NCBI GenBank assembly: GCA_002399405.1
Contig: DHDP01000015.1
Location: 1-39,295, forward strand
Direction of reading: 5' to 3'
Origin: Treponema sp. UBA4873
Lineage (GTDB): Bacteria > Spirochaetota > Spirochaetia > Treponematales > Treponemataceae
Length of the DNA: 39,295 nt
The notes under the pieces are model-generated. The model had not been told where the DNA came from, searched no databases, and saw only the letters and a program-made list of their open reading frames with translations. The position numbers were made by a program, and so were the translations under genes. This document shows positions 32,232 to 39,295 of the stretch, in pieces; the first letter of the stretch is position 1; each line of letters opens with the position of its first letter.

Positions 32232-33386
32232 TCAATACAAAAAATCCATTTTCTTCAGAATAAAATAGAGAATCGTATTTGTCTCGAGAATGATCCGCGC
32301 ATCTGTCTGAAGCCCGGCCCGTATAGGGAATGAATCTCCCTGCCTGTTTTTAAATTCTATCCGGTCAATATCCGCGTAGACGCAATAATATAATGAATTT
32401 GATTTATCCATCCGTATGTCAGGATCAATTGCGGTAATTCGACCTTCCGCACCCTGATATTCGAAAAAAGGAAAAGCTGTCAGACGATATTTCACTTTCA
32501 GATTTGTTCTTATTTTTCCTATATCTTTTGGCGAAATCTGCATTTCTACACGAAAATTTTTTAAATCATTCGGGACTATATTCAGGACATCCTTTTCCGA
32601 CGCTACGTAATCGCCCGCATTTAGAGAAGAAATTTCCTGTACATATCCGTCGACAGGAGCATAAACAGAGAGATATTCAAACTGCCCGTCCAGTTTAGCT
32701 ATCTCCTGAGCATTTTTCTCATATGAAAGTTCCAAATTCTTTTTTTCAGCATATAATTCTGCAATAAATTCTGCTTTGAAACTTTTAAAATCAGCCTGCG
32801 CAAGACGGTATTCGATTTCTCTCGCCTTTATATTTTTTTTGCTTTTCAACGAAGCTGGCTGTTCAAGTTCCTCTCTATAAAGCTGTAAGGCTTCTTCCAC
32901 TCTTACAGCAAGCGTTTTCTGCTGCTGTAAATAATATTCGAATCGCGTATACGCCGCCGAGTCATTTTTATCTACGAAGTTCTTATTTTTATTATAGCTT
33001 TCAATAAGCTGTTCTATACCATTGAGACGTGTCTCCATATCTGTTTTCTCAGAAGCAAGATTTTTGCGCTGAGCTTCATATATAGAGGGATCAATTCTGT
33101 AAAGAATATCTCCTTTTATCACCTTCTCTCCGGGTTTGTAATCAAGTTCGATTATTTTTCCGGAAATGACATTTTTTACAGTCGAAGTATTTTCCTTTGT
33201 TCTTACAATCCCGTTTACTTTTACCACATCATCTATTTTTCCAAACAGTACAATGCAAACAGCAACGAGAACCAGTATACAAACTGTATAAAACAGAACG
33301 GACACTTCTCTCGGAACTTCAAGAAGAAAGAACTCCCGGGAATAAATCATGCTATTCTGATGCTGCAATACCAGTACTTTTTTCAT
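32232..33386 (-). CDS. HlyD-type membrane fusion (secretion adaptor) protein
   Basis: Periplasmic adaptor of 384 residues. An inner-membrane segment (about 27-49, VSVLFYTVCILVLVAVCIVLF) is followed by a lipoyl/barrel-sandwich half (VISGKIIELDYKPGEKVIKGDILYRID), a long coiled-coil hairpin (about 110-250), the second lipoyl half (LSVYAPVDGYVQEISSLNAGDYV) and a beta-barrel domain (about 305-384). This is the adaptor type that pairs with C39-peptidase ABC exporters. The start at 33386 has GGAG upstream and overlaps the ABC gene by 35 bp; an internal ATG at 33350 just past the ABC stop is the alternative but lacks a ribosome-binding site. Confidence 0.9.
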   Translation of the reverse strand: MKKVLVLQHQNSMIYSREFFLLEVPREVSVLFYTVCILVLVAVCIVLFGKIDDVVKVNGIVRTKENTSTVKNVISGKIIELDYKPGEKVIKGDILYRIDPSIYEAQRKNLASEKTDMETRLNGIEQLIESYNKNKNFVDKNDSAAYTRFEYYLQQQKTLAVRVEEALQLYREELEQPASLKSKKNIKAREIEYRLAQADFKSFKAEFIAELYAEKKNLELSYEKNAQEIAKLDGQFEYLSVYAPVDGYVQEISSLNAGDYVASEKDVLNIVPNDLKNFRVEMQISPKDIGKIRTNLKVKYRLTAFPFFEYQGAEGRITAIDPDIRMDKSNSLYYCVYADIDRIEFKNRQGDSFPIRAGLQTDARIILETNTILYFILKKMDFLY

Positions 33387-35517
33387 ACTGCGCACTCCAT
33401 AATGTATAATATTTACCTTTCCGTTCGAGCAGCACCTTATGTGAGCCGTATTCCAACAATCTGCCTTTATCGAAGACAAAAATTATGTCACAATTTCTGA
33501 TTGTCGAAAGTCTGTGTGCAACCATAATTACCGTACGTCCATGAACTTTATTAAAAATAGTATTCATAATTGCACTTTCGGAAACACTGTCAAGACTCGC
33601 AGTTGCTTCATCCAAAATCAGAAACTGAGGATTACGCGTAAGAATACGGGCAAGAGCAATCCGCTGCCGCTCCCCTCCGGATAGCGTTGTCCCCTGTTCT
33701 CCTACGATGGTATTGAATTTATCAGGAAGATTATCAATAAATTCAAAAGCCTGTGCAGCTTTTGCCGCGGCGGCGATCATACGGCTATCAGGAACAACTG
33801 TACCCCATGCAATATTTTCGCTGATCGTACCGCTGAATAAAAGACTCTCCTGAGGAACATATCCTATTTTTTCGCGATAAGAGCCGGTTTGATAATCATT
33901 TATATCCGTTCCACTGATACATATTTTTCCTTCTTCACAAGTGTAAAATTTCATAAGAAGTTTAAGAAGTGTCGTTTTTCCCGAACCCGACATTCCTACG
34001 AATGCAACTTTTTTCCCGGCAGGAATAGTAAATGAAACATTCTCAACAGCTCTGCCCCGTGTACCGTACGAAAAAGAAACATTCAGGAATTCTATATCAC
34101 CGGAAAGATTTACAGCTTCCTCTTTTCCTTCATCCCCTGATTCTTCAGGAGTATCAATAATATCCGAAAGTCGTTCGGCAGAAACAAATACTTCCTGCCA
34201 GTACGGCTGCATTGTAAGCAGTCTGCTCAGAGGGCCAAGAAAAAAACCGGACAACGTGATAAAAGAAATAAGCTGCCCCAGTGTTATGGAGCCACCGAAA
34301 ATCAGATAACTTCCGTACCAGTACAGCGCAAGTGTCCCGCAGCCGGAAATGAAACTCTGTAAAGCATTCTGACCATTTCCCAGTTTTCCCAGTGCCAGAC
34401 TTTTTTCTGCCGCCTCAACGACACGCATTTCCGCGCGGCTGAACGCACGTTCCTCCGTTGCAAGTCCTTTTATAGTTGCAATTCCGTTTATGCTTTCATA
34501 CATAGACGCATTCTTTTCCGCTTCCAACACGGCCCGCTGGCGTATTAAACGCTTGAAAGGACCCGTATATAACCATACGACGACAGACGATATAATAACA
34601 GGAACAATTGCAACAGGAAGCAGCGATGATCCCATTCTGCACAAAAAGAAAGCTCCTATGACAATCATAAAAGAATCTATCGCAATAGAAAGTGTGGTAG
34701 ATGAAACAGCATTCCGTATTGTTTCCGTGTCGCTGATCCGGGAAAGTACCTCTCCCGTTTTTCTTGATGTAAAGAAAGACAACGGAAGATGCAGTAAATG
34801 ACAAAAAAAATCACATAACAGTGTAACATCGACTTTTTCGCCCAAATACAGAATGATCTGATTCCTGCAAAATGTAAGAACTGTCTGAAAAACAAGAACA
34901 AGCAGATAACACAACGAGCACAAATTAAGCGTTGTCTTTATCTGCGAATATAAAACTTCATCTATCAGAAAACGGAAATAAAAAGAAATAAAAACTCCGA
35001 ACAGTGAGAGCAGTATGCTTGCCGTGAGTATCTGCAGCACAAGTCTTTTATGAGGTTTCAACAACAACAGAAATCTGAGCAATATGTTTTCATTGTCCGA
35101 ACCTTTCTCAAACGATGAATCCGGATGTACTATAAAAAATACTCCCGACCAGTCGGATAAAAAATCGACTTTTGAAAGTTTGCACAAACCGGTCGCAGGA
35201 TCACTGGCATAGATATTTTTTTTCGTTATTTTATATACGACAACATAATGATCCGTATTTCTATGCAGGTGAAAGATTGCAGGCAGCGGTATATCTCCGG
35301 TCCGATTTTTATTAGTAGCCATAAGGCCTTTGCAGGACAGACCGTATTTTTCGGCTCCTTTTACGATTCCGTATCCCGAAGTCCCGGCTGTATCTGTCCC
35401 TGCTGCTGTCCGTATTTTGCGCAACGCAACACGTTTTCCGTAATACAGGAGAATTATCGACAAACATGCGGCTCCGCAGTCTGTTTCATCGTGCTGCAAT
35501 ACCTGTTTTATTTTCAT
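33352..35517 (-). CDS. C39 peptidase-containing ABC exporter
   Basis: A 721-residue exporter that cleaves a leader and exports the peptide. The N-terminal C39 peptidase domain (1-130) has the conserved QHDETDCGAACLSIILLYYG with catalytic Cys14, His90 (TDHYVVVYK) and Asp106 (ASDPATGL). The membrane domain with about six helices spans roughly 150-440. The ATPase domain has Walker A GMSGSGKT (508-515), signature LSGGE (612-616) and Walker B FLILDEATASLD. The peptidase residues are intact, so it should cut double-glycine-type leaders. Its ATG overlaps the small exported ORF's stop. AT-rich, like its neighbours. Confidence 0.95.
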   Translation of the reverse strand: MKIKQVLQHDETDCGAACLSIILLYYGKRVALRKIRTAAGTDTAGTSGYGIVKGAEKYGLSCKGLMATNKNRTGDIPLPAIFHLHRNTDHYVVVYKITKKNIYASDPATGLCKLSKVDFLSDWSGVFFIVHPDSSFEKGSDNENILLRFLLLLKPHKRLVLQILTASILLSLFGVFISFYFRFLIDEVLYSQIKTTLNLCSLCYLLVLVFQTVLTFCRNQIILYLGEKVDVTLLCDFFCHLLHLPLSFFTSRKTGEVLSRISDTETIRNAVSSTTLSIAIDSFMIVIGAFFLCRMGSSLLPVAIVPVIISSVVVWLYTGPFKRLIRQRAVLEAEKNASMYESINGIATIKGLATEERAFSRAEMRVVEAAEKSLALGKLGNGQNALQSFISGCGTLALYWYGSYLIFGGSITLGQLISFITLSGFFLGPLSRLLTMQPYWQEVFVSAERLSDIIDTPEESGDEGKEEAVNLSGDIEFLNVSFSYGTRGRAVENVSFTIPAGKKVAFVGMSGSGKTTLLKLLMKFYTCEEGKICISGTDINDYQTGSYREKIGYVPQESLLFSGTISENIAWGTVVPDSRMIAAAAKAAQAFEFIDNLPDKFNTIVGEQGTTLSGGERQRIALARILTRNPQFLILDEATASLDSVSESAIMNTIFNKVHGRTVIMVAHRLSTIRNCDIIFVFDKGRLLEYGSHKVLLERKGKYYTLWSAQYEKSTGIAASE

Positions 35518-35783
35518 TTTAAAGTTTCCCTTCTATATTTTATTCCCGCCCGATCAAGTTTTTTAAGTTCCTGTATATTTGAACATACAGGATTAAAACT
35601 TACATCGATAAAAGTAAACTGCCGGAGTAACAGTACAAGCGAAGTCGTATTTTCCGGTATACTTTGAACGATGATTGTTCCATTCGGTTGAACACGGCTT
35701 AATTGCATGAATTGTGCATTGACTGCTTGAAGACAAAACATACTGAATAAAACTGTCGAAAGAATTCCAACTTTCGTCTTCAT
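35514..35783 (-). CDS. Small exported protein of unknown function
   Basis: An 89-residue ORF I do not recognise. Residues 1-23 form a Sec signal peptide (MKTKVGILSTVLFSMFCLQAVNA, predicted cut before Gln24), leaving about 66 residues with a single Cys, no GG leader motif and a basic C terminus (KLDRAGIKYRRETLK). AGGAG lies 9 bp before the ATG. Its TGA overlaps the ABC exporter ATG, so it is certainly translated with it. A Sec signal argues against it being the C39 substrate; it may be a periplasmic accessory or immunity protein. Confidence 0.65.
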   Translation of the reverse strand: MKTKVGILSTVLFSMFCLQAVNAQFMQLSRVQPNGTIIVQSIPENTTSLVLLLRQFTFIDVSFNPVCSNIQELKKLDRAGIKYRRETLK

Positions 35784-35888
35784 TGTCGTTTCTCCTATGT
35801 CCTGTGAGGAAAGATGCAGGATGCATATAACAGAAATCAAAATAAAAAAAGAAAAAAATATTTTTTTTGATCATGATTAAGAATTCCC
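35784..35888 (-). other. Spacer with A8/T7/T7 homopolymers and broken signal-like frame
   Basis: An ATG at 35874 opens a short frame that runs through A8, T7 and T7 tracts. In the frame as sequenced it diverges into unlikely sequence, but a one-base slip would read FILISVICILHLSSQ, a signal-peptide-like stretch, and join the frame of the small exported protein. It could be a decayed or slippage-prone start, or chance in AT-rich DNA. No second gene is supported here. Confidence 0.3.
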
Positions 35889-36602
35889 TTATTCCTCTAT
35901 CCGTATAGATGCCAGAATCTTTTCCCAATTCTTCTGAAATTCCGATACGCTTTCCGGTAAATCGGGATTGTGTGATGCCATATCCTTATAGAAACGTGCA
36001 GGAGCATTTTTATCTGTCCAGTACCAGTCAGACCCCATTCCTCCGTTTTCCTCATACACAGCATATGAAGGGAGTCCCTTTCCCAGCGTTCCCGGAGGTG
36101 TACAATAAAGAAAGTCAAATGTAAAAACTTTATCATCACTGATGAAAATCAGTTTGTAACGCGGATAGTCCCATAGTTTTTCACTTTCAACATAAATTGA
36201 AAAAATATACTGTCTTGCTTTTTTATTATTCAGTAAAAATGATACTGTATCGCTGCTCCTGCTCATCAGGTACATAGCCCCGAGAGGAAATGCCCCTGAT
36301 TGTATATCCGCTGCAACACCTTGGGCTGTTATACCCGGATGACGACTAATATATCCCTCAAAGAGATGATTGTTTTTTTCCTGCGCAGTAAAATATTCAT
36401 CAATCGTCTCGGAAAAAACATACAGGGCATTCTTTTTTTCTTCCCGGGAAATTTCACGTGCATTTTCTTCTGTATAGGATGAAAAAATATTCGTATTTTC
36501 CGGACATATGTATGATATGGACTCTATATACCTTACTGTCTGCGCATAGATATTTTCACTGACGATTAGAAAAATAAGAAAGATAACAGGTACATATTTC
36601 AT
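35889..36602 (-). CDS. Secreted paralog B, family unknown
   Basis: A 237-residue exported protein: signal peptide MKYVPVIFLIFLIVSENIYA (cut near residue 20), then a mature domain I do not recognise. The C-terminal segment (WYWTDKNAPARFYKDMASHN, then EFQKNWEKILASI) closely resembles that of its upstream neighbour, and an LIFISDDKVFTFDF stretch also aligns. It starts 2 bp after the neighbour's stop, so the pair arose by tandem duplication. Placed between a toxin-like cassette and the exporter, it may be an immunity or accessory protein; that is inference. Confidence 0.75.
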   Translation of the reverse strand: MKYVPVIFLIFLIVSENIYAQTVRYIESISYICPENTNIFSSYTEENAREISREEKKNALYVFSETIDEYFTAQEKNNHLFEGYISRHPGITAQGVAADIQSGAFPLGAMYLMSRSSDTVSFLLNNKKARQYIFSIYVESEKLWDYPRYKLIFISDDKVFTFDFLYCTPPGTLGKGLPSYAVYEENGGMGSDWYWTDKNAPARFYKDMASHNPDLPESVSEFQKNWEKILASIRIEE

Positions 36603-36604
36603 TT

Positions 36605-37321
36605 TTATTTTTCCGGATCTGTTGTAAACGAATTTAAAATCATTTCCCACGCTTTCTGAAAATTGATGACATACTCAGGCAGCGATGCTTTTTTTGCGGC
36701 CATATCTTCGTAAAATTGCTCAGGAGAATCTTTTGTACGCCAGTAATATGTATTTCCACTGGGAGACTCCTTATACTCCATATAATTCAGAAGAGGAAGG
36801 TTGTAAGTGTAGCCGTCAGTAAAATGCAGATCGTAAACGGTATCTCTCGTGAATACCCATAATCCGTAATAACCTATCGGGCTTGCCCAATCCGCTTCAA
36901 TTTCGGTACTAAAATGCCAGCATAAAAATATATTGTTATTTTCTACCCATTTATTTTTACTTCCCCATATATTCGGTGTAAAAAAATCCAGTTTTCCCGC
37001 TTTTATAAACGGAATGATATCCGCCGCAGACATTTCGGGATTTGCGTTCAGAATATCATAAAAAAAAGGATTGTCACATAATTTCTTAAAGTATTCCTCT
37101 CTGGTTTCCTTTCCTACGTACAGGATATATTTCCCGTCTCTGAATGCAGTGTCTTCCCGCCTGTTGTCGGCATCCGTCCGATCCCATGTGGAATGAGGAA
37201 CAAGAACTACGGAATCAGGGTAATGCAGTCTGTTCAGAAAGTCATTGTCGGACTGTTCTTCTGCAGGGAGCAGACTGGATATTAGTATGGTAATGGAAAT
37301 AAGAAATATTTTTTTTGTCAT
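36605..37321 (-). CDS. Secreted paralog A, family unknown
   Basis: A 238-residue exported protein with signal peptide MTKKIFLISITILISSLLPA. The mature domain is W/Y/D-rich and of no family I know. Its end (YYWRTKDSPEQFYEDMAAKK, then NFQKAWEMILNSF) is shared with paralog B, as is a WVFTRDTVYDLHF strand aligned with LIFISDDKVFTFDF. GGAGG lies 5 bp before the ATG at 37321. The gene follows the orphan frame by 13 bp. Codon and base composition are AT-rich like the rest of the region. Confidence 0.75.
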   Translation of the reverse strand: MTKKIFLISITILISSLLPAEEQSDNDFLNRLHYPDSVVLVPHSTWDRTDADNRREDTAFRDGKYILYVGKETREEYFKKLCDNPFFYDILNANPEMSAADIIPFIKAGKLDFFTPNIWGSKNKWVENNNIFLCWHFSTEIEADWASPIGYYGLWVFTRDTVYDLHFTDGYTYNLPLLNYMEYKESPSGNTYYWRTKDSPEQFYEDMAAKKASLPEYVINFQKAWEMILNSFTTDPEK

Positions 37322-37334
37322 ATATACCTCCGTT

Positions 37335-37505
37335 TCAGTTCTGATAATCAAGATACCGGTACGGAGATTTTATTGTATCGGTAGACTTCCACTTGTATGT
37401 CAGCGTAAGGCTACTGACATCACCAGTTTTTCCCGTCCACGGGTCATAGTATTTACCGTTTCCGATATCGTTGAGAGTGCTGTCATTCAGGCAAAAATAC
37501 AGCAC
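37335..37505 (-). CDS. Orphan 56-codon frame with leader-like motif
   Basis: A short reading frame that starts at a GTG inside the end of the WG gene and stops 13 bp before paralog A. Nothing else occupies this spacer. The N-terminal part reads CLNDSTLNDIGNG and the rest is a 39-residue segment beginning KYYDPWTGKTGD, rich in Tyr, Thr, Lys, with a single Cys before the motif. Relative to a cut after GNG, residues -12 Leu, -7 Leu, -4 Ile and -1 Gly match the double-glycine leader pattern, but -2 is Asn instead of Gly/Ala/Ser. The start lacks a Shine-Dalgarno site; coupling to the WG stop is possible. It may instead be a leftover C-terminal toxin fragment. Confidence 0.35.
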   Translation of the reverse strand: MLYFCLNDSTLNDIGNGKYYDPWTGKTGDVSSLTLTYKWKSTDTIKSPYRYLDYQN

Positions 37506-38511
37506 CGCTTGAATTTACATAATATTCTTTACCGCCTTTCTGCATGCGAAGAATACCGTTTATTTCATCAAGAAATTCGTCGAACACCAGTGAGCAGACA
37601 GGCTGACCGTTTCTATCTTCCAAATATGTATGCCAGATACCATCTTTACCACGTCTTGATATTGCAAGTATGGTACTGCATGTATTTCCGTTTTCCAGAA
37701 TCCAGTTTTCATATAAACTGCTTACAGCATCATCTGCTATTTCATATTTTCTGAAATTTTCATGAGATTCCGCCGGAAGATTTACAAATGCAGCTCCATC
37801 ATAGATTTTCGAACATTGTTTAATTAGTATTTTACCGATTCTTATTCCTGCTGCATTTATGAGATATGATGAAGCAGCTTCTTCAGGATTGATAACCTGC
37901 CAGTATTTGTCTCCCTTATATTCAATCCATTTGTACATACATTTAATAACCGTAGTCCCTTTCCTGTCTATTACCCCTCTTTTTCCGTCTTTCACGGTTA
38001 CAGCATACCCATGATCAAATGAATAACTTATTTCCGATTCAAATCCCGGAAATTCAGTGACACCTGCTGTATTTATATATGTGCATTGTCCCTTTTTCTT
38101 TTTACGTACAGGAGCACACTCTTCATTGAAATCTGCTGCCCAAGTAAGCCCCGAAAACAGAAAATCTCCTTTTTCATTAACAAAGCCGTACATGCCATTC
38201 AAATCCCGATAACGTGCCCAACCGTCAAATAACGGATACAATTCTTTTGCCTTAACTGAAAAAAGCAATTTGTTGTCTTTATTAACAAATCCCCATGTTA
38301 TGTCATCAATTCTGACATTCGCTACATCGCCGGTAAACAATCCTGCATTTTTGTAAACTGCCGGTATAATTATCCTAAGATTTTCATCCACTATTCCCCA
38401 TTTTCCGGAACTGCTTTTGAATGAACGATTAGTATAGACTTCGCTTGCAAGATTCCGCAGAGGGAAAAATACCAGCAATAATAAAGACACACAGTATATT
38501 GATCGTTTCAT
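37483..38511 (-). CDS. Exported WG-repeat protein
   Basis: A 342-residue secreted protein with signal peptide MKRSIYCVSLLLLVFFPLRNLAS, followed by WG (beta) repeats: GKWGIVDENLRIIIPAVY, TWGFVNKDNKLLF, MYGFVNEKGDFLF and KRGVIDRKGTTVIKCMYKW. WG repeats are protein-binding beta modules found in several bacterial protein families, including some beside toxins. It starts 3 bp after the stop of the toxin-like gene (AAGG precedes the ATG), so the pair is translated together. A periplasmic immunity or chaperone role against that gene's cysteine-hydrolase-like domain is inferred from position only. The stop at 37483 overlaps the orphan small frame. Confidence 0.85.
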   Translation of the reverse strand: MKRSIYCVSLLLLVFFPLRNLASEVYTNRSFKSSSGKWGIVDENLRIIIPAVYKNAGLFTGDVANVRIDDITWGFVNKDNKLLFSVKAKELYPLFDGWARYRDLNGMYGFVNEKGDFLFSGLTWAADFNEECAPVRKKKKGQCTYINTAGVTEFPGFESEISYSFDHGYAVTVKDGKRGVIDRKGTTVIKCMYKWIEYKGDKYWQVINPEEAASSYLINAAGIRIGKILIKQCSKIYDGAAFVNLPAESHENFRKYEIADDAVSSLYENWILENGNTCSTILAISRRGKDGIWHTYLEDRNGQPVCSLVFDEFLDEINGILRMQKGGKEYYVNSSGAVFLPE

Positions 38512-38514
38512 ATT

Positions 38515-39295
38515 TTATTGCCTTATATTATAATAATCAAAATCATTATACCCATACGCATTTTGGAATGCACCAACAGAAGAATAGTTCTCAACAGAAG
38601 GTGATGAGGATGAATGTTGATATAATGTACAACTACCATCAGAATTAACGTCAATCAATGCGGAATGAGAAATATAATTATTTGTAGATTTATGCTCTGT
38701 CATTAAAACTACATTCCATCCAGAATCAGGGGTATTCGATGTTTTCCCTGCCAACAACTGTTCATGGTCATCTACATTATAATTTGCCGCATCACCCCAT
38801 TCATCGGAAATATCATATCCAGCATCCTGTAGTACATTTTGGACCCAGATATCGCAGTCGTTTTCACCTTTTACATACGACTCATTACTATGATTATTAA
38901 TAGAGTCGGCTATTGACTCGCTCTGAGAAGTATTTGTGTTTGTTCCGCTGCATGTACCCGCAGTATCACCTCCTGCCGGTAGTCCAGGATTCCCTCCAGT
39001 AGGATCATCCTTTGCTTTCGGTGTCGTCCCGCCGCACGTGCCCGCTGTGCTGTCCCCTGCCGGTACCGCAGGCGCTCCTCCTCCCGGATTATCTTTGCCC
39101 TTCTGCGTCGACCCGCTGCACGTGCCCGATGCTGTTGCTGTTCCTCCTCCTGTCGTTTTTGTCTGTCCGCCGCCTGCTCCGCTGCACGAGCCTCCGCTGC
39201 CGCCGGATGTTCCTGAAGTCGTACCCGGACTTCCACTGGAGGCCGGACTGTCTCCCGCAGCGCCGGTCCCTATTCCCGTGCTCCCGGAACAGCTG
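38515..39295 (-). CDS. C-terminal part of a Gly/Cys-repeat protein with a putative cysteine-hydrolase domain
   Basis: Partial: about 260 residues, open at the window edge, so the start and main body are unseen. Distal to the edge come Gly/Ser/Thr-rich repeats opening with CSG (next feature). The last about 140 residues are a compact domain: NDCDIWVQNVLQDAGYD, SGWNVVLM, SHSALIDVN and LYQHSSS. The Cys-His-His order resembles NlpC/P60 or CHAP-type amidases; Cys at about 38854-38856, His at 38665-38667. The match is by eye and weak. Base composition switches from GC-rich repeats to AT-rich domain at about 38935, as seen where toxin tips are swapped. It is followed at 3 bp by the WG protein. Confidence 0.6.
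   Translation of the reverse strand, partial: SCSGSTGIGTGAAGDSPASSGSPGTTSGTSGGSGGSCSGAGGGQTKTTGGGTATASGTCSGSTQKGKDNPGGGAPAVPAGDSTAGTCGGTTPKAKDDPTGGNPGLPAGGDTAGTCSGTNTNTSQSESIADSINNHSNESYVKGENDCDIWVQNVLQDAGYDISDEWGDAANYNVDDHEQLLAGKTSNTPDSGWNVVLMTEHKSTNNYISHSALIDVNSDGSCTLYQHSSSSPSVENYSSVGAFQNAYGYNDFDYYNIRQ
38950..39291 (-). repeat. Cys-Ser-Gly-opening amino acid repeats
   Basis: Inside the partial gene, segments begin with CSGT (38950), CGGT (39034), CSGS (39118), CSGA (39184) and CSGS (39289). Two adjacent 84-bp (28-residue) units are clearly related (ends DSTAGT and GDTAGT, middles GKDNPGGG and AKDDPTGG); the other two units are 22 and 35 residues and more degenerate. The sequence is Gly/Pro/Ser/Thr-rich, with one cysteine per unit. 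It probably forms an extended linker. Confidence 0.7.

Noticed and set aside
35593..35928. 111-residue frame upstream of the small exported protein
   Set aside because: It overlaps paralog B's end and the well-supported small gene in another frame, and its composition is unlike a protein after the first residues.
37368..37505. Similarity of KYYDPW to the KYYGNGV opening of pediocin-type bacteriocins
   Set aside because: Only three or four residues coincide and the disulfide cysteines are missing; no evidence of a class IIa bacteriocin.
1..39295. tRNA, rRNA, insertion sequence or integrase genes
   Set aside because: None recognised by eye in the intergenic spaces; a tRNAscan or IS search was not possible here.

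Overview
The window looks like a chromosome segment from a diderm bacterium, most likely a treponeme-type spirochete of medium GC content. That is inferred from the mix of families (TPR lipoprotein beside a TraB protein, SIMPL protein, MGH1-like glycosidase, TolC/HlyD export) and not from a marker gene; no rRNA or tRNA was seen by eye.

Layout. 1-550: five tandem 94-bp units, each carrying up to three potential hairpins, abutting the terminator of gdhA. 0.5-7.2 kb: NADP-type glutamate dehydrogenase, an ABC-F ATPase, a small HTH regulator, a VanY-type D,D-carboxypeptidase, a SIMPL protein and a type I mannose-6-phosphate isomerase. 7.3-10.7 kb: two overlapping half-transporters forming an asymmetric heterodimeric ABC exporter. 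10.7-15.9 kb (minus): six-hairpin glycosidase, Ppx/GppA-HD exopolyphosphatase and polyphosphate kinase in one operon. 16.0-18.3 kb: an unusual fusion of a GatB-like amidotransferase subunit to an asparaginase-like domain whose catalytic residues appear lost. 18.3-23.0 kb: a large membrane-anchored protein of unknown function, divergent from a TPR lipoprotein coupled to a TraB-family membrane protein. 23.1-27.4 kb (minus): a three-domain HisA-HisI-HisE fusion, hisD, def and fmt, probably cotranscribed. 27.6-29.4 kb: MATE efflux protein and, divergently, thioredoxin.

29.4-39.3 kb (minus) is the accessory region, clearly AT-richer than the rest, with genes mostly overlapping or a few bases apart. 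In transcription order it holds: the C-terminal part of a large Gly/Cys-repeat protein ending in a putative cysteine-hydrolase domain; a secreted WG-repeat protein 3 nt downstream; a 56-codon orphan reading frame with a leader-like motif; two tandem secreted paralogs; a small secreted protein; a C39-peptidase ABC exporter; an HlyD-type adaptor; a TolC-like outer membrane protein; and a radical SAM/SPASM enzyme. This combines a polymorphic-toxin-like cassette with a complete peptide-maturation and type I export set, and is the best candidate for an undescribed system. Its 5' end lies outside the window.

Several first genes of transcription units (manA, the ABC exporter, hisA-IE, the 20.2-kb minus gene, vanY) have a sigma70-like -10 hexamer ending only 6-7 nt before the ATG and no Shine-Dalgarno sequence, suggesting leaderless mRNAs. 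Genes inside operons have ordinary Shine-Dalgarno sites or ATGA overlaps.
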